A stretch of 64,000 bases of DNA, from positions 62,001 through 126,000 of the forward strand of contig NZ_VCPE01000018.1 in assembly GCF_005938105.1 (NCBI RefSeq), given 5' to 3'. The DNA comes from Brucella haematophila. GTDB taxonomy: Bacteria; Pseudomonadota; Alphaproteobacteria; Rhizobiales; Rhizobiaceae. This document shows positions 6,885-14,881 of the stretch, piece by piece (position 1 is the first letter of the stretch; every line of letters begins with the position of its first letter). A program made the translations under genes and the position numbers. The notes beneath the pieces are model-generated. The model saw only the letters and a program-made list of their open reading frames with translations. It ran no database searches and was not told where the DNA came from.

Positions 6885-8309
6885 TCAAATTGAGCTTTCG
6901 AGGATTTTTATCAATGCTGTTGCAGATTTCTCCAGATGGGCTTCATCAAAGCCTGAGAAACCGAGGATAAGTCCCTGCCGTGGTTGGAAAAACCTGTAGA
7001 GCGGGGAGAGCGGTTGAACGTTAATCCCGGATTCTGCGAGTTTTTCTGCAAGTGCCACATCATTTTGGTTGTCGGAAAGCGCGAGCAGCAGGGTCAGGCC
7101 CGCAGGCGGCGCTTCGATCCTGAAAAGCGACGATTCACCGGGCGACAATGCCGCGATAAGCCTGTTGCGACGGGACGCATAAAGACGGCGCATTTTCCTG
7201 ATGTGCTGGGCGAAGGCACCGGTGTCGATGAGCTGCGCCAGCGCCGGTTGCGCCAAAAGCGACGGCGGCGGCAAAAGCTGTTGCCGTAGCGTGTTAAATT
7301 TATCGGTCAGCTGTGGAGGTACAATCAGGAAGCCGAGCCGCAAGACGGGCGAAAACACTTTCGAGAAACTGCCGATATAGAGAATTCGATCACGGTCGAG
7401 CGACATCAGCGCCGGAAGCGGCTGGCCGATATAGCGGTGCTCGCTGTCATAGTCGTCTTCGATGATGAATGCGTCGCTCTCGCGTGCCCAGGCGATGAGG
7501 TCGAGCCGCCGGGCCAGTGGCATGGTCACACCTGTCGGGTGATGGCGGGCAGGCGTTACAAATGCTGCGCGTGCATGCAAGGCAGCTTGCCGACCCGCTG
7601 CCACATCCAGACCATTGCCGTCGACAGGCACCGAGACGACGTCAATTCCCTGACCGCCAAGAATATTGCGGGCGGGCGAATAGCCCGGCTCTTCCATCCA
7701 GATTTTGTCACCCGGTGCGAACATGGCTTCACGGAGCAGAGAAAACGCGTCGGTGCTGCCGCCAGTGATCAGAATTTGCGCTGGGTCAACAGCCATGCCG
7801 CGCCATTCGTGCAGATGGCGGGCGAGGGCCATGCGCAGCGGCAGGTAGCCGAAGGGGTCGTGACCATTCAACAGGCGGGCGTCAGGTTTGCGCCAGATGC
7901 GCCCCAGCAGCTTGCCCCATTCCGCGTGGGGAAAATGATCACTGTCGAACACACCTTGCTGAAAAGGCTGCGGTTCCCGCACTGTCCTGGCTGCCGTCTT
8001 TGTCCTGCTGAAAGTGCCCATTGGCCCGGTCTTCAATGTCACTTCCGGCAATTGAGCTGCGATACGCGTGCCAGAACCGTGCCTGCCTTCCAGATAGCCT
8101 TCTGCGATCAGCTGGTCATAGGCGGCTAAAGCCGTGGCGCGAGACACGCCCAACTCTTCTGCAAATGCGCGTGTTGAGGGCAAGCGGCTTTCAGGCTTCA
8201 GCCTTCCGGTCAGAACGGCTTGCCTTATCTGTTCTGCTAGCTGCACGGCGAGCGGAATATCGCTCGTCCGGTCAATGCCGAACTCAGGTATCGATGCAGT
8301 AAGTGGCAT
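6885..8309 (-). CDS. MocR/PdxR-type regulator (GntR DNA-binding domain fused to aminotransferase fold)
   Basis: 474-residue MocR protein. Residues about 15-80 form a GntR winged helix (LAEQIRQAVLTGRL, LPSTRAFAEELGVSRATALAAY, GYLEGRHGSGT); residues about 120-470 are a fold-type I aminotransferase with the PLP lysine at Lys317 (YIGSFSKVFSP), the EDDYDSEHRY motif, and VTPARHHPTGV. Such regulators bind PLP and control vitamin B6 or amino-compound genes. It is divergent from an FMN split-barrel protein of the pyridoxamine-phosphate-oxidase-like superfamily, its likely target. The intergenic region holds an AGTGGT/ACCACT inverted repeat. PdxR function is plausible but not shown, because no pdxST genes are in the window. 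Confidence 0.87.
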   Translation of the reverse strand: MPLTASIPEFGIDRTSDIPLAVQLAEQIRQAVLTGRLKPESRLPSTRAFAEELGVSRATALAAYDQLIAEGYLEGRHGSGTRIAAQLPEVTLKTGPMGTFSRTKTAARTVREPQPFQQGVFDSDHFPHAEWGKLLGRIWRKPDARLLNGHDPFGYLPLRMALARHLHEWRGMAVDPAQILITGGSTDAFSLLREAMFAPGDKIWMEEPGYSPARNILGGQGIDVVSVPVDGNGLDVAAGRQAALHARAAFVTPARHHPTGVTMPLARRLDLIAWARESDAFIIEDDYDSEHRYIGQPLPALMSLDRDRILYIGSFSKVFSPVLRLGFLIVPPQLTDKFNTLRQQLLPPPSLLAQPALAQLIDTGAFAQHIRKMRRLYASRRNRLIAALSPGESSLFRIEAPPAGLTLLLALSDNQNDVALAEKLAESGINVQPLSPLYRFFQPRQGLILGFSGFDEAHLEKSATALIKILESSI

Positions 8310-8325
8310 GGTTCTATATCTTTTA

Positions 8326-8349
8326 AGTGGTTATTTTCAACATACCACT
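8326..8349. promoter_or_regulatory. Inverted repeat in MocR/FMN-protein divergent region
   Basis: AGTGGT (8326-8331) and ACCACT (8344-8349) separated by 12 AT-rich bases, placed 17 bases upstream of the regulator's ATG and in the promoter zone of the divergent gene. Candidate MocR operator; the pairing is short, so confidence is moderate. Confidence 0.4.
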
Positions 8350-8393
8350 ATGGCGGCATTTTGCGTGCATTGAAAGTTCAAATGCAGACGGGA

Positions 8394-9065
8394 ATGACCA
8401 GCATGACGAATGCCCCCACAGACAGAACCAGAGTGAAACGCCTGCATGATCGCGGCCATTATGATGCGAACAGCGTGCATGCGATCATTGATGCGCAGCC
8501 GCTTGCCCATGTGGCTTATGTTTTCAATGGCACGCCCTACGTTTCGCCAACGCTCGTATGGCGGGAAGGTAATTTCATCTACTGGCACGGTTCATCGGCA
8601 AGCCGCATGCTGGAAGCCTGTGAGGAAGCGGAAGTCTGTGTCAGCTTCGCAACCCTGGACGGGTTCGTGCTGGCGCGTTCTGCTTTTCACCATTCCTGTA
8701 ACTATCGTTCTGTGATGGCTTTCGGCACTGCGAAGAAGATTACGGATGTCGCGGCGAAGGAACGGCATTTGCGCAACTTCGTGAATGGGCTTTTCCCCGA
8801 TCGTTGGGAAGGGCTGCGTCCGATGATGGCCAAGGAGCTGAAGGCGACCATGCTTCTGGAACTGGAGCTGAACGAAGCGTCGGCGAAGGTTCGCTCCGGC
8901 CCGCCAAAGGATGATGAACCGGATTATGCGCTGCCGATCTGGGCAGGGATCATTCCGGTGACGACGCAGCTTGGTGAGCCGATTGACGATGACCGCCTGT
9001 TGCCGGGCGTAACTGCTCCGCAAAACGTGCTGCAATTCGGCTATCTGGCAGATGCGGCGGAGTGA
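8394..9065 (+). CDS. FMN-binding split-barrel protein (Pyridox_ox_2 / NimA-like)
   Basis: About 223 residues; member of the pyridoxamine 5'-phosphate-oxidase-like split-barrel superfamily, Pyridox_ox_2 branch, to which the nitroimidazole reductase NimA belongs. Landmarks are LHDRGHYDANSVHAIIDAQPL, AYVFNGTPYVSPTLVWREG, IYWHGSSASRML, VCVSFATLDGFVLARSAFHHS and YRSVMAFGTAKKI. It is not a true PdxH. Start choice is open: ATG at 8382, 8394 or 8403; homologous sequence begins near 8403 (MTNAPTDRTRVKRLHDRG), and ACGGGA at 8388-8393 gives that ATG good spacing. Divergent from the MocR regulator and probably under its control, linking the pair to B6 vitamers or flavin reduction. Confidence 0.8.
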   Translation: MTSMTNAPTDRTRVKRLHDRGHYDANSVHAIIDAQPLAHVAYVFNGTPYVSPTLVWREGNFIYWHGSSASRMLEACEEAEVCVSFATLDGFVLARSAFHHSCNYRSVMAFGTAKKITDVAAKERHLRNFVNGLFPDRWEGLRPMMAKELKATMLLELELNEASAKVRSGPPKDDEPDYALPIWAGIIPVTTQLGEPIDDDRLLPGVTAPQNVLQFGYLADAAE

Positions 9066-9102
9066 GTAGCCCAAGCGTCAGACCGCCGGTGGCGAGCCGA
9101 GC

Positions 9103-9390
9103 CTAGGCGGTCTTGGACTGTATGACGGCGAACTGATCAAGCGTCGGGCTATTTTCTGCGCGGTGCTTGACGCTCTCGATCTGCTTCATGAGTTCGGCGA
9201 TCTTTTCCGGCTGGAAGACGCCGCACTCGTAAATCTGGATGATTTCACGGACCAGCTCGTCCTTCAGGGGCGAGGTAACAGGACAACAGCCAATAGCTGT
9301 GCAAGTCTGGATATAGGCCTGCTGCAACCTTGCCAGTTCATCGGCCTTGAATCGTCCGAAGTAATAGTCCCTCGAAAATGGCATTCCCAT
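9103..9390 (-). CDS. Conserved-looking hypothetical protein, 95 aa
   Basis: Unrecognised protein of about 95 residues. It begins MGMPFSRDYYFGRFKADELA and appears all-helical: an amphipathic helix (ADELARLQQAYIQTCTAIG), a Cys-Cys-Pro turn (GCCPVTSP), then LKDELVREIIQIYECGVF and PEKIAELMKQIESV. Regular heptad-like spacing and normal codon use for this genome suggest a real gene. A longer GTG start (9426) and a shorter ATG (9384) exist; no clear ribosome-binding site decides. It lies convergent to the FMN protein and is separated from the FUSC gene by about 180 AT-rich bases. No function proposed. Confidence 0.55.
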   Translation of the reverse strand: MGMPFSRDYYFGRFKADELARLQQAYIQTCTAIGCCPVTSPLKDELVREIIQIYECGVFQPEKIAELMKQIESVKHRAENSPTLDQFAVIQSKTA

Positions 9391-9610
9391 GCATTCCGCA
9401 ATGTGACCGGTGGAGGCGATCCACACGCGTCTGTGTTCGGAAACATCCCAGTCTGCTGAAGCTAACTATAGCATATGACCAGAGATCGTAACCGCCAATC
9501 GTTTACGTCTTCTAAAATATTTGGTTTTTTTGGAATAATTATTACAAGAATAAGTATTGTTTCACTCAATAATGCATCTCTTACTGGCACCTGCTTTTGT
9601 GGGGTAGGGC

Positions 9611-11560
9611 TCAGCGTAGAAAAGCGATATTTGCCTCGGTTGTCATGGCCATGGCTTGCATGAGCGCTGCCGCGTGCAACAGCCGGTCTTTCTCTGTGGC
9701 ACTGGCAGCTTCCGATGCGACGAGAATCCGGCCTGCACCGGCCTTGGTGGTTTCGATCAATGTTGCGGGTTCGAAAACAGCCAGCGCTCGGAGCATATTC
9801 TGGATGGCCAAGCGCACATCCGGCACCGGATGGTCGGTCAGTTGTGCCAATTCCAACGCTGCCGAGCCGAGGTTCAAAACGGCCAGCATGCCGCGCAAAT
9901 CCTGATGCGCCTCCGTTGATGCAGCCGAGGTTTCCGTCACCAGCAGACGCGAGATGCGGTCCGCGCTCTGGCTGATCCATGCCTCAATGGAGATTGAGCG
10001 CGGTGAGGCCCCGATTTTCTTCAGACTGTCGCACATGGCGCGTTTCATGCGGCGCTGCGCGGCATGGGTGTTTGGCGGGAAGAGCAGCGAGAAAACAAGC
10101 GTTCCAATGCCGATGCCGAGAAGAAGTGCAATCACGCCATTCAGAAATGAGGTGGCGTCGGGCCGCGTGAAATTATCGGGTCCGATCAAGTCCCAGAAGA
10201 AGATTGCGAATGCCGAACCTTTGGCAATTGTCGAAGGATTGCGCATGGCAAGCCCGGCGCAAATCAGCACCGGAGCAATAACGATCATAAATGGCAGGAA
10301 CCCCCATATGACCGGCAAGACGCCGAAATTCATGATCGCCGCCACGACTGCCGCGATGGCGGAACCTTTCAGAAATTCCGTGCCGCTGGCAACCGGGTTT
10401 GGTCTGGTTGCGAAAAGGGCGTTGACCACGCCAACAACGATGACGAAACCGGCACCGGACGGCCAGGCAGTAAAGATCCAGATGGCTGATGCGGCGGTCA
10501 GGGCCACGAATGCACGAATGCCGTTGATCACCGCTGCCGTGTGATCGACATGATAGGACAAACGCACGCGGTTGGCTTTCGGATGGGTTGTTTCAAGCTC
10601 GGCCTCGATACCCAAAGCCTGTTCTTGAAAACCGAGCATGCTGCGCAGGCGGTACAGGAACATCAGCCGCCCGGATGCAAGGTCGGCATTGCTGGCGGTT
10701 TCTGCTTCTGCCGTCCGGATGATCTTTTCGCGCAGCGCTTCCAGATCGACGCTTTCGTCGCCATCGGCGATCCGCGCCATGGCGTCTCGTGCTTCCAGCA
10801 GCAAAGGATCGTCACGCGTTGTTTGCGGCGGCATTTCCAATATGGCGCGAACAGCCGATGCCTGTTGCAGCGTAACGACCATGGCCTGACGGAGATAGCC
10901 CACGCTGCGCCTGACGGTGACAGAACTCGCGGCCTTGTATTCAATGGCGGTATCGAAGGCGATGGCATTGCGATAAGCGGTTTGGAGCGCGCCGGTTCCC
11001 GCTTCCCCGCCGAGCATTTCCGCGCAGAGTTTTGCCGTCTGCCGCATGAACTTTCCAAGCTGAGCGCGCGCTTCCTCGAAGGGATTGTCCGTACTGAACA
11101 GCCAGGTGATGATTGCTTCGGTGACGATGCCCAGCGCAATGTAGATCAGCCGCGATACGGCGATTTCAAACACATTGTCCGGATCGGACAGCGAGTCGAT
11201 GGCGACGATGGCCGCCGTATAGCCAGCGAGCACTGCGCCATAGGAACGAAAGTTGCGCAAGCCTGTCGACAGCGCCGTGCAAAGGCCGATCCAGCTTGCA
11301 AGCACCAGCAGAAACAAGGTTGGCGTCTGGATGAAGATTGCCGTGAGTAATACGGCGACCACGACGCCGATTGCCGTGCCCATAAGACGGTAGATGCTCT
11401 TGGAAACGCTCATTGCGCGGCTGCTTTGAGCGACGATCCATACCGTCATGGCCGCCCATTTGGGGTCGTCCATATTCATCAGGAAGGCGATATAAAGCGC
11501 GATCAGCGATGCGGCGGTGGTGCGTACCGCAAAAATGAGATCGTTGCGCTTGATGATCAT
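9611..11560 (-). CDS. FUSC family (aromatic acid exporter-like) membrane protein
   Basis: 649-residue inner membrane protein with the FUSC duplication. Residues about 8-165 hold a first block of transmembrane helices (AVRTTAASLIALYIAFLMNMDDPKWAAMTVWIVAQ, SIYRLMGTAIGVVVAVLL, GAVLAGYTAAIVAI), about 170-340 are soluble and helical, and about 345-500 form a second membrane block (AFVALTAASAIWIFTAWPSGAGFVIVVGVV, FLPFMIVIAPVLICAGLAM, LLLGIGIGTLVFSLLFPP) followed by a C-terminal cytoplasmic part. Related proteins (AaeB, YccS) export hydroxylated aromatic acids, usually with a membrane-fusion partner, which is not adjacent here. Substrate unknown. The gene is divergent from the NitT/TauT-type binding protein. 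Confidence 0.82.
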   Translation of the reverse strand: MIIKRNDLIFAVRTTAASLIALYIAFLMNMDDPKWAAMTVWIVAQSSRAMSVSKSIYRLMGTAIGVVVAVLLTAIFIQTPTLFLLVLASWIGLCTALSTGLRNFRSYGAVLAGYTAAIVAIDSLSDPDNVFEIAVSRLIYIALGIVTEAIITWLFSTDNPFEEARAQLGKFMRQTAKLCAEMLGGEAGTGALQTAYRNAIAFDTAIEYKAASSVTVRRSVGYLRQAMVVTLQQASAVRAILEMPPQTTRDDPLLLEARDAMARIADGDESVDLEALREKIIRTAEAETASNADLASGRLMFLYRLRSMLGFQEQALGIEAELETTHPKANRVRLSYHVDHTAAVINGIRAFVALTAASAIWIFTAWPSGAGFVIVVGVVNALFATRPNPVASGTEFLKGSAIAAVVAAIMNFGVLPVIWGFLPFMIVIAPVLICAGLAMRNPSTIAKGSAFAIFFWDLIGPDNFTRPDATSFLNGVIALLLGIGIGTLVFSLLFPPNTHAAQRRMKRAMCDSLKKIGASPRSISIEAWISQSADRISRLLVTETSAASTEAHQDLRGMLAVLNLGSAALELAQLTDHPVPDVRLAIQNMLRALAVFEPATLIETTKAGAGRILVASEAASATEKDRLLHAAALMQAMAMTTEANIAFLR

Positions 11561-11726
11561 GATTTCAATAGGTTGCCGTGAGATGCCGGGAAGATGGCAG
11601 TGTTAAGTAACGACGATGATAGAGGTTTGGCGGCTGCGTCAAGCAACTATTGTTTCAAAACGCCGTGTGTTGCGGCGCGGAGAGGTCGTCGCTCTATTCC
11701 ACCGCCATAAAATAGGCTGCAAGTTT
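11561..11726. other. Divergent intergenic region between FUSC and ABC cassette (left part)
   Basis: This is the left part of a 287-bp gap. It must carry the FUSC promoter. No coding potential was found and no operator was recognised; the right part holds the repeat and hairpins listed separately. Confidence 0.5.
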
Positions 11727-11747
11727 ATTGAAAGCTGATTGAAAGCT
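11727..11747. promoter_or_regulatory. Tandem 10-bp direct repeat upstream of ABC binding protein
   Basis: ATTGAAAGCT occurs twice (11727-11736 and 11738-11747) with an 11-bp period, i.e. on the same face of the helix, about 100 bp before the binding-protein ATG. This is the arrangement expected for a tandemly bound regulator; which one is unknown. Confidence 0.45.
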
Positions 11748-11769
11748 TGGCTGCTGTAACCATTCTCCA

Positions 11770-11822
11770 CCGATTAGAGGAATCGGCTGCATATCAGGAG
11801 GAGGGTTCGGCTTTTGCCGGAC
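11770..11822 (+). promoter_or_regulatory. Two small hairpins in the leader of the NitT/TauT-type ABC operon
   Basis: CCGATT (11770-11775) pairs with AATCGG (11781-11786), and GTTCGGC (11805-11811) pairs with GCCGGAC (11816-11822, one G-T pair) around a TTTT loop. The second ends 14 bases before the ribosome-binding site GGAGGA (11837-11842). They may influence mRNA stability or initiation. No match to a known riboswitch was recognised. Confidence 0.35.
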
Positions 11823-11847
11823 TGAAGCATTCCTTGGAGGAGCCTAT

Positions 11848-12885
11848 ATGAAAATTTCAACGAATTCGCTTCGGCTTGTTTGGCACGCTGCGCTTTTGAG
11901 CGGTGTCATGGTGCTCGGCGCCGGTGCTGCGCATGCCGAAAAACTGACGGTTATTGTCGGCGGCATGGAAAAGCAGATTTATCTGCCAGCTGTACTGACC
12001 GAAAAGCTTGGTTACTTCAAGGATGAAGGCCTCGACGTCGAGCTGATCAACAGCCGCGCAGGCGTGGACGCCGAGAACGAACTGCTTGCCGGAGCCGCGC
12101 AAGCCGTGGTCGGCTTCTACGACCACACCATCGACCTTCAGTCGAAGGGCAAGTTCATCCAGTCCATCGTGCAGTTCAGCCAAGCGCCGGGCGAGGTGGA
12201 ACTGGTTTCGACAAAATATGCCGACCAGATCAAGTCACCAGCCGATTTCAAGGGTCATACGCTGGGCGTGACGGGCCTTGGCTCTTCCACAGACTTCCTG
12301 ACGCAGTATCTGGCTGTGCGCAACGGGCTGAAGCAGGGCGATTACACGTTGCTGCCGGTTGGCGCAGGCAATACCTTCATCGCCGCCATCAAGCAGGACG
12401 CTATTCAGGCCGGTATGACTACCGAGCCGACGATTGCCACCATGCTCAAGACCGGTGAAGCCAAGGTTCTGGTCGATATGCGCACGCCGGAAAAGACCGC
12501 CGAAGCGCTTGGCGGACCTTACCCGGCAGCATCCTTCTATGTGCAGTCGGCCTGGCTCGAAACCCACAAGGAAGAAGCACAGAAGCTGACCAATGCTCTG
12601 GTCAAGACCATGCGTTACATCGCTTCGCACAGCGCCGAAGAAATCGCCGATCAGATGCCGAAAGATTATTATGTCGGCGACAAGGACCTTTATGTGAAGG
12701 GTCTGGCTGAAGGTAAGGCGCAGTATACGCCGGATGGCCGTATGCCGAAGGATGGTCCGGAAACGGTTCTGAAGGTGCTCGCAACCTTCAAGAAGCCGTT
12801 GCAGGAAAAGCAAATTGACCTGTCGAAGACCTATACGACGGAATTCGTCGACAAGGCCAACGCGACGCTCGACGCCGCGAAGTAA
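11848..12885 (+). CDS. ABC transporter substrate-binding protein, NitT/TauT (NMT1/SsuA-like) type
   Basis: 345-residue periplasmic binding protein. Signal peptide: MKISTNSLRLVWHAALLSGV then a hydrophobic core ending AHA-EK (cleavage near residue 31). The mature part begins LTVIVGGMEKQIYLPAVLTEKLGYFKDEGLDVELI, the standard opening of the SsuA/TauA/NMT1 group, and contains LGVTGLGSSTDFLTQYLA (ligand-binding loop) and GMTTEPTIATML. Substrates in this group range from sulfonates and nitrate to pyrimidine precursors; nothing here fixes it. Strong GGAGGA ribosome-binding site 5 bases before the ATG. First gene of a three-gene cassette with ATPase and permease downstream, separated from the ATPase by a stable hairpin. 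Confidence 0.85.
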   Translation: MKISTNSLRLVWHAALLSGVMVLGAGAAHAEKLTVIVGGMEKQIYLPAVLTEKLGYFKDEGLDVELINSRAGVDAENELLAGAAQAVVGFYDHTIDLQSKGKFIQSIVQFSQAPGEVELVSTKYADQIKSPADFKGHTLGVTGLGSSTDFLTQYLAVRNGLKQGDYTLLPVGAGNTFIAAIKQDAIQAGMTTEPTIATMLKTGEAKVLVDMRTPEKTAEALGGPYPAASFYVQSAWLETHKEEAQKLTNALVKTMRYIASHSAEEIADQMPKDYYVGDKDLYVKGLAEGKAQYTPDGRMPKDGPETVLKVLATFKKPLQEKQIDLSKTYTTEFVDKANATLDAAK

Positions 12886-12956
12886 GTGGCCCTCCGGCTG
12901 GCGTTCGCAAATGAACGTCAGCCCCGCCGACCCAACCACATTCAACAGCATTGCAG

Positions 12957-12981
12957 GCGCGCAATAATAAGCATTGCGCGC
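12957..12981 (+). terminator. Intercistronic hairpin between binding protein and ATPase
   Basis: Perfect 9-bp stem GCGCGCAAT (12957-12965) and ATTGCGCGC (12973-12981) with a 7-nt loop, in the 125-bp gap before the ATPase. No T run follows, so it looks like a 3'-end stabiliser or partial attenuator that lets the binding protein be made in excess. Confidence 0.6.
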
Positions 12982-13010
12982 GAGCGGTGCCGCACATCCG
13001 CGAGGAACCT

Positions 13011-13862
13011 ATGCTGATGGAAGCCCCGAAAACCATTGCGCGCGACGAAGCCGGTAATGGCGCGCCCGCAATCGAACTCAACAATGTTACCCGTCGCTTT
13101 GTCACGCCCGACGGCAAGATGATGACGGCGCTGCGCGATTTCACCATGCATGTCGGCAAGGGCGAGTTTGCCTGCGTCGTCGGCCCTACGGGTTGCGGCA
13201 AGTCCACAACGCTCAATCTCGTGACTGGTCTCGCCAAGCCGAGCGCCGGTGAAGTGCGCCTGATGGGGCAGCCAATCGAAGGCATCAGCCCTGATATCGG
13301 CTTTGTGTTTCAGGCGGATGCGCTGTTTCCCTGGCTCAATGTCATCGACAATGTGAGCGCCGGTCCACGCTATCGCGGCATGGGCAAGGAAGAAGCCTAT
13401 GAAAAGGCGCGCAGCTGGATTGCCCGCGTTGGCCTTGCGCGCTTTGAAAAGCACTACCCGCACCAGCTATCTGGCGGTATGCGCAAGCGCGTGGCGCTGG
13501 CCCAGACCTTCATCAATGAGCCGAAAATCCTGCTCATGGACGAGCCGTTCAGCGCGCTCGACATTCAAACCCGCACACTGATGCAGGGCGAGTTGCTCGA
13601 CCTCTGGCAGCAATCCGGCGCATCGGTGATTTTCGTTACCCACGACCTCGAAGAAGCGATCGCCCTTGCCGACAAGGTTTATGTGCTGACTGCCGGACCG
13701 GCCACGGTCAAGAGCGTCTACAATATCGACATTCCCCGCCCGCGCGTCATGGAAGACATTCGTTACGACGACAAATTCGTCGAAATCGCAAAAGTGATCT
13801 GGGACGACCTGCGTGAAGAAGTGCAGATCGGCCAGCAGCGCGCGCTGGCAAGCGGCAAATAA
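13011..13862 (+). CDS. ABC transporter ATP-binding protein, NitT/TauT type
   Basis: 283-residue ATPase of the SsuB/TauB/NrtD group. Walker A GPTGCGKSTT, Q-loop FVFQADALFPWLNV, signature LSGGMRKRVALAQ, Walker B ILLMDEPFSALD and switch His (FVTHDLEEA) are all intact. The ATG at 13011 (MLMEAPKTIARDEAGNGAPA) is chosen because GAGG lies 6-9 bases before it; an open frame extends upstream to 12951 but runs through the intercistronic hairpin. It energises import of the unknown ligand captured by the upstream binding protein and would pair with the permease 17 bases downstream. Confidence 0.88.
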   Translation: MLMEAPKTIARDEAGNGAPAIELNNVTRRFVTPDGKMMTALRDFTMHVGKGEFACVVGPTGCGKSTTLNLVTGLAKPSAGEVRLMGQPIEGISPDIGFVFQADALFPWLNVIDNVSAGPRYRGMGKEEAYEKARSWIARVGLARFEKHYPHQLSGGMRKRVALAQTFINEPKILLMDEPFSALDIQTRTLMQGELLDLWQQSGASVIFVTHDLEEAIALADKVYVLTAGPATVKSVYNIDIPRPRVMEDIRYDDKFVEIAKVIWDDLREEVQIGQQRALASGK

Positions 13863-13879
13863 AACCGGGAGGAACCGAC

Positions 13880-14767
13880 ATGACCGCACAGACTCTTGCT
13901 TCTCCCGCGGGCGCTCAGGCCAATGGCAGCGCCGCGGAACTCGCCCGCACGGAAGCGACCTTCCGCGCCAAGTCGCGCCAGCGTCGCGCCGTCGTTATTC
14001 TCGTTCGCCTCGCGATTCTTTTCGCTGTCCTTGGCGGCTGGGAACTGGGCGCACGCACCGGCTTTATCGACCCGTTCTTCTTTGCCAGCCCATCGGGTAT
14101 CGCCGATCAGATCTGGATCTGGATCACCGAAGGCACATCGCAGGGCCCGCTTTCCGAGCAGATTATCGTAACGCTTGAAGAAACCGTGCTTGGCTTTCTG
14201 ATTGGTGCTGTCGGCGGTGTCATCTGCGGCATCATTCTCGGTCGTAACAAGTTTCTGGCCGATGTGTTTTCGATCTATATCAAGATCGCCAACTCGATCC
14301 CGCGTGTTGTTCTCGGCTCGATCTTCATCATCGCGCTCGGTCTCGGCATGGCCTCCAAAGTCGCGCTCGCCGTGGTCATGGTTTTCTTCGTGGTCTTCGC
14401 CAATGCGTTTCAGGGTGTCCGTGAAGCTGATCGCGCCTTGATCGCCAATGCGCAGATTCTGGGTGCCTCACCGTCGCAGATCACCCGCTCGGTCATCATC
14501 CCCTCGGCTATGAGCTGGATTCTGGCCAGCTTGCATGTCAGCTTCGGCTTCGCGCTTGTCGGTGCCGTGGTTGGTGAATTTCTGGGCGCCAAGAAGGGCG
14601 TTGGCCTGATGATCTCGACGGCGCAGGGCTCGTTCAATGCCAATGGCGTTTTCTCCGCCATGGTCATTCTGGCGGTGCTGGCACTGGTGGTTGAATACAT
14701 CATCACGCTGATCGAAAACCACCTCGTCAAGTGGCGTCCGCAGGCTCTGTCTGAACAGGGCAGCTGA
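13880..14767 (+). CDS. ABC transporter permease, NitT/TauT type
   Basis: 295-residue inner membrane permease of the SsuC/TauC class. After a 40-residue polar N terminus there are about six membrane segments (VVILVRLAILFAVLGGWEL; TVLGFLIGAVGGVICGIIL; VVLGSIFIIALGLGMA; ALAVVMVFFVVFANAF; LHVSFGFALVGAVVGEFL; FSAMVILAVLALVVEYI). The EAA-type cytoplasmic loop that contacts the ATPase is at DRALIANAQILGASPSQITRSVIIPSA. Ribosome-binding site GGGAGGA sits 7 bases before the ATG. Last gene of the cassette, closed by a 14-bp terminator stem. Confidence 0.88.
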   Translation: MTAQTLASPAGAQANGSAAELARTEATFRAKSRQRRAVVILVRLAILFAVLGGWELGARTGFIDPFFFASPSGIADQIWIWITEGTSQGPLSEQIIVTLEETVLGFLIGAVGGVICGIILGRNKFLADVFSIYIKIANSIPRVVLGSIFIIALGLGMASKVALAVVMVFFVVFANAFQGVREADRALIANAQILGASPSQITRSVIIPSAMSWILASLHVSFGFALVGAVVGEFLGAKKGVGLMISTAQGSFNANGVFSAMVILAVLALVVEYIITLIENHLVKWRPQALSEQGS

Positions 14768-14786
14768 TAAACGAAAACTGAGAATT

Positions 14787-14828
14787 GATAGAGCGGTTCC
14801 GTCGGAACCGCTCTATCCGTTTGTTTTC
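14787..14828 (+). terminator. Terminator of the NitT/TauT-type ABC operon
   Basis: 14-bp perfect stem GATAGAGCGGTTCC (14787-14800) and GGAACCGCTCTATC (14804-14817) with a 3-nt loop, followed by CGTTTGTTTTC. Confidence 0.85.
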
Positions 14829-14877
14829 ACGCATTATCCTACGCAAAACCGCTTCGCACTTTTGCTGGAAATGCTCT
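14829..14877 (-). repeat. Intergenic repeat, family A (copy 1)
   Basis: Read on the minus strand, this 49-base block is identical at 47 positions to the block at 40377-40425 (core: AGCAAAAGTGCGAAGCGG). It lies between the ABC terminator and the end of the histidine kinase gene. It resembles short intergenic repeats of Rhizobiales (RIME / Bru-RS type); the name is inferred. Confidence 0.75.
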
Positions 14878-14881
14878 TAAA

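Noticed and set aside
10541-11350. 269-codon plus-strand frame inside the FUSC gene
   Set aside because: Antisense to a membrane protein with clear helices; no start signal.
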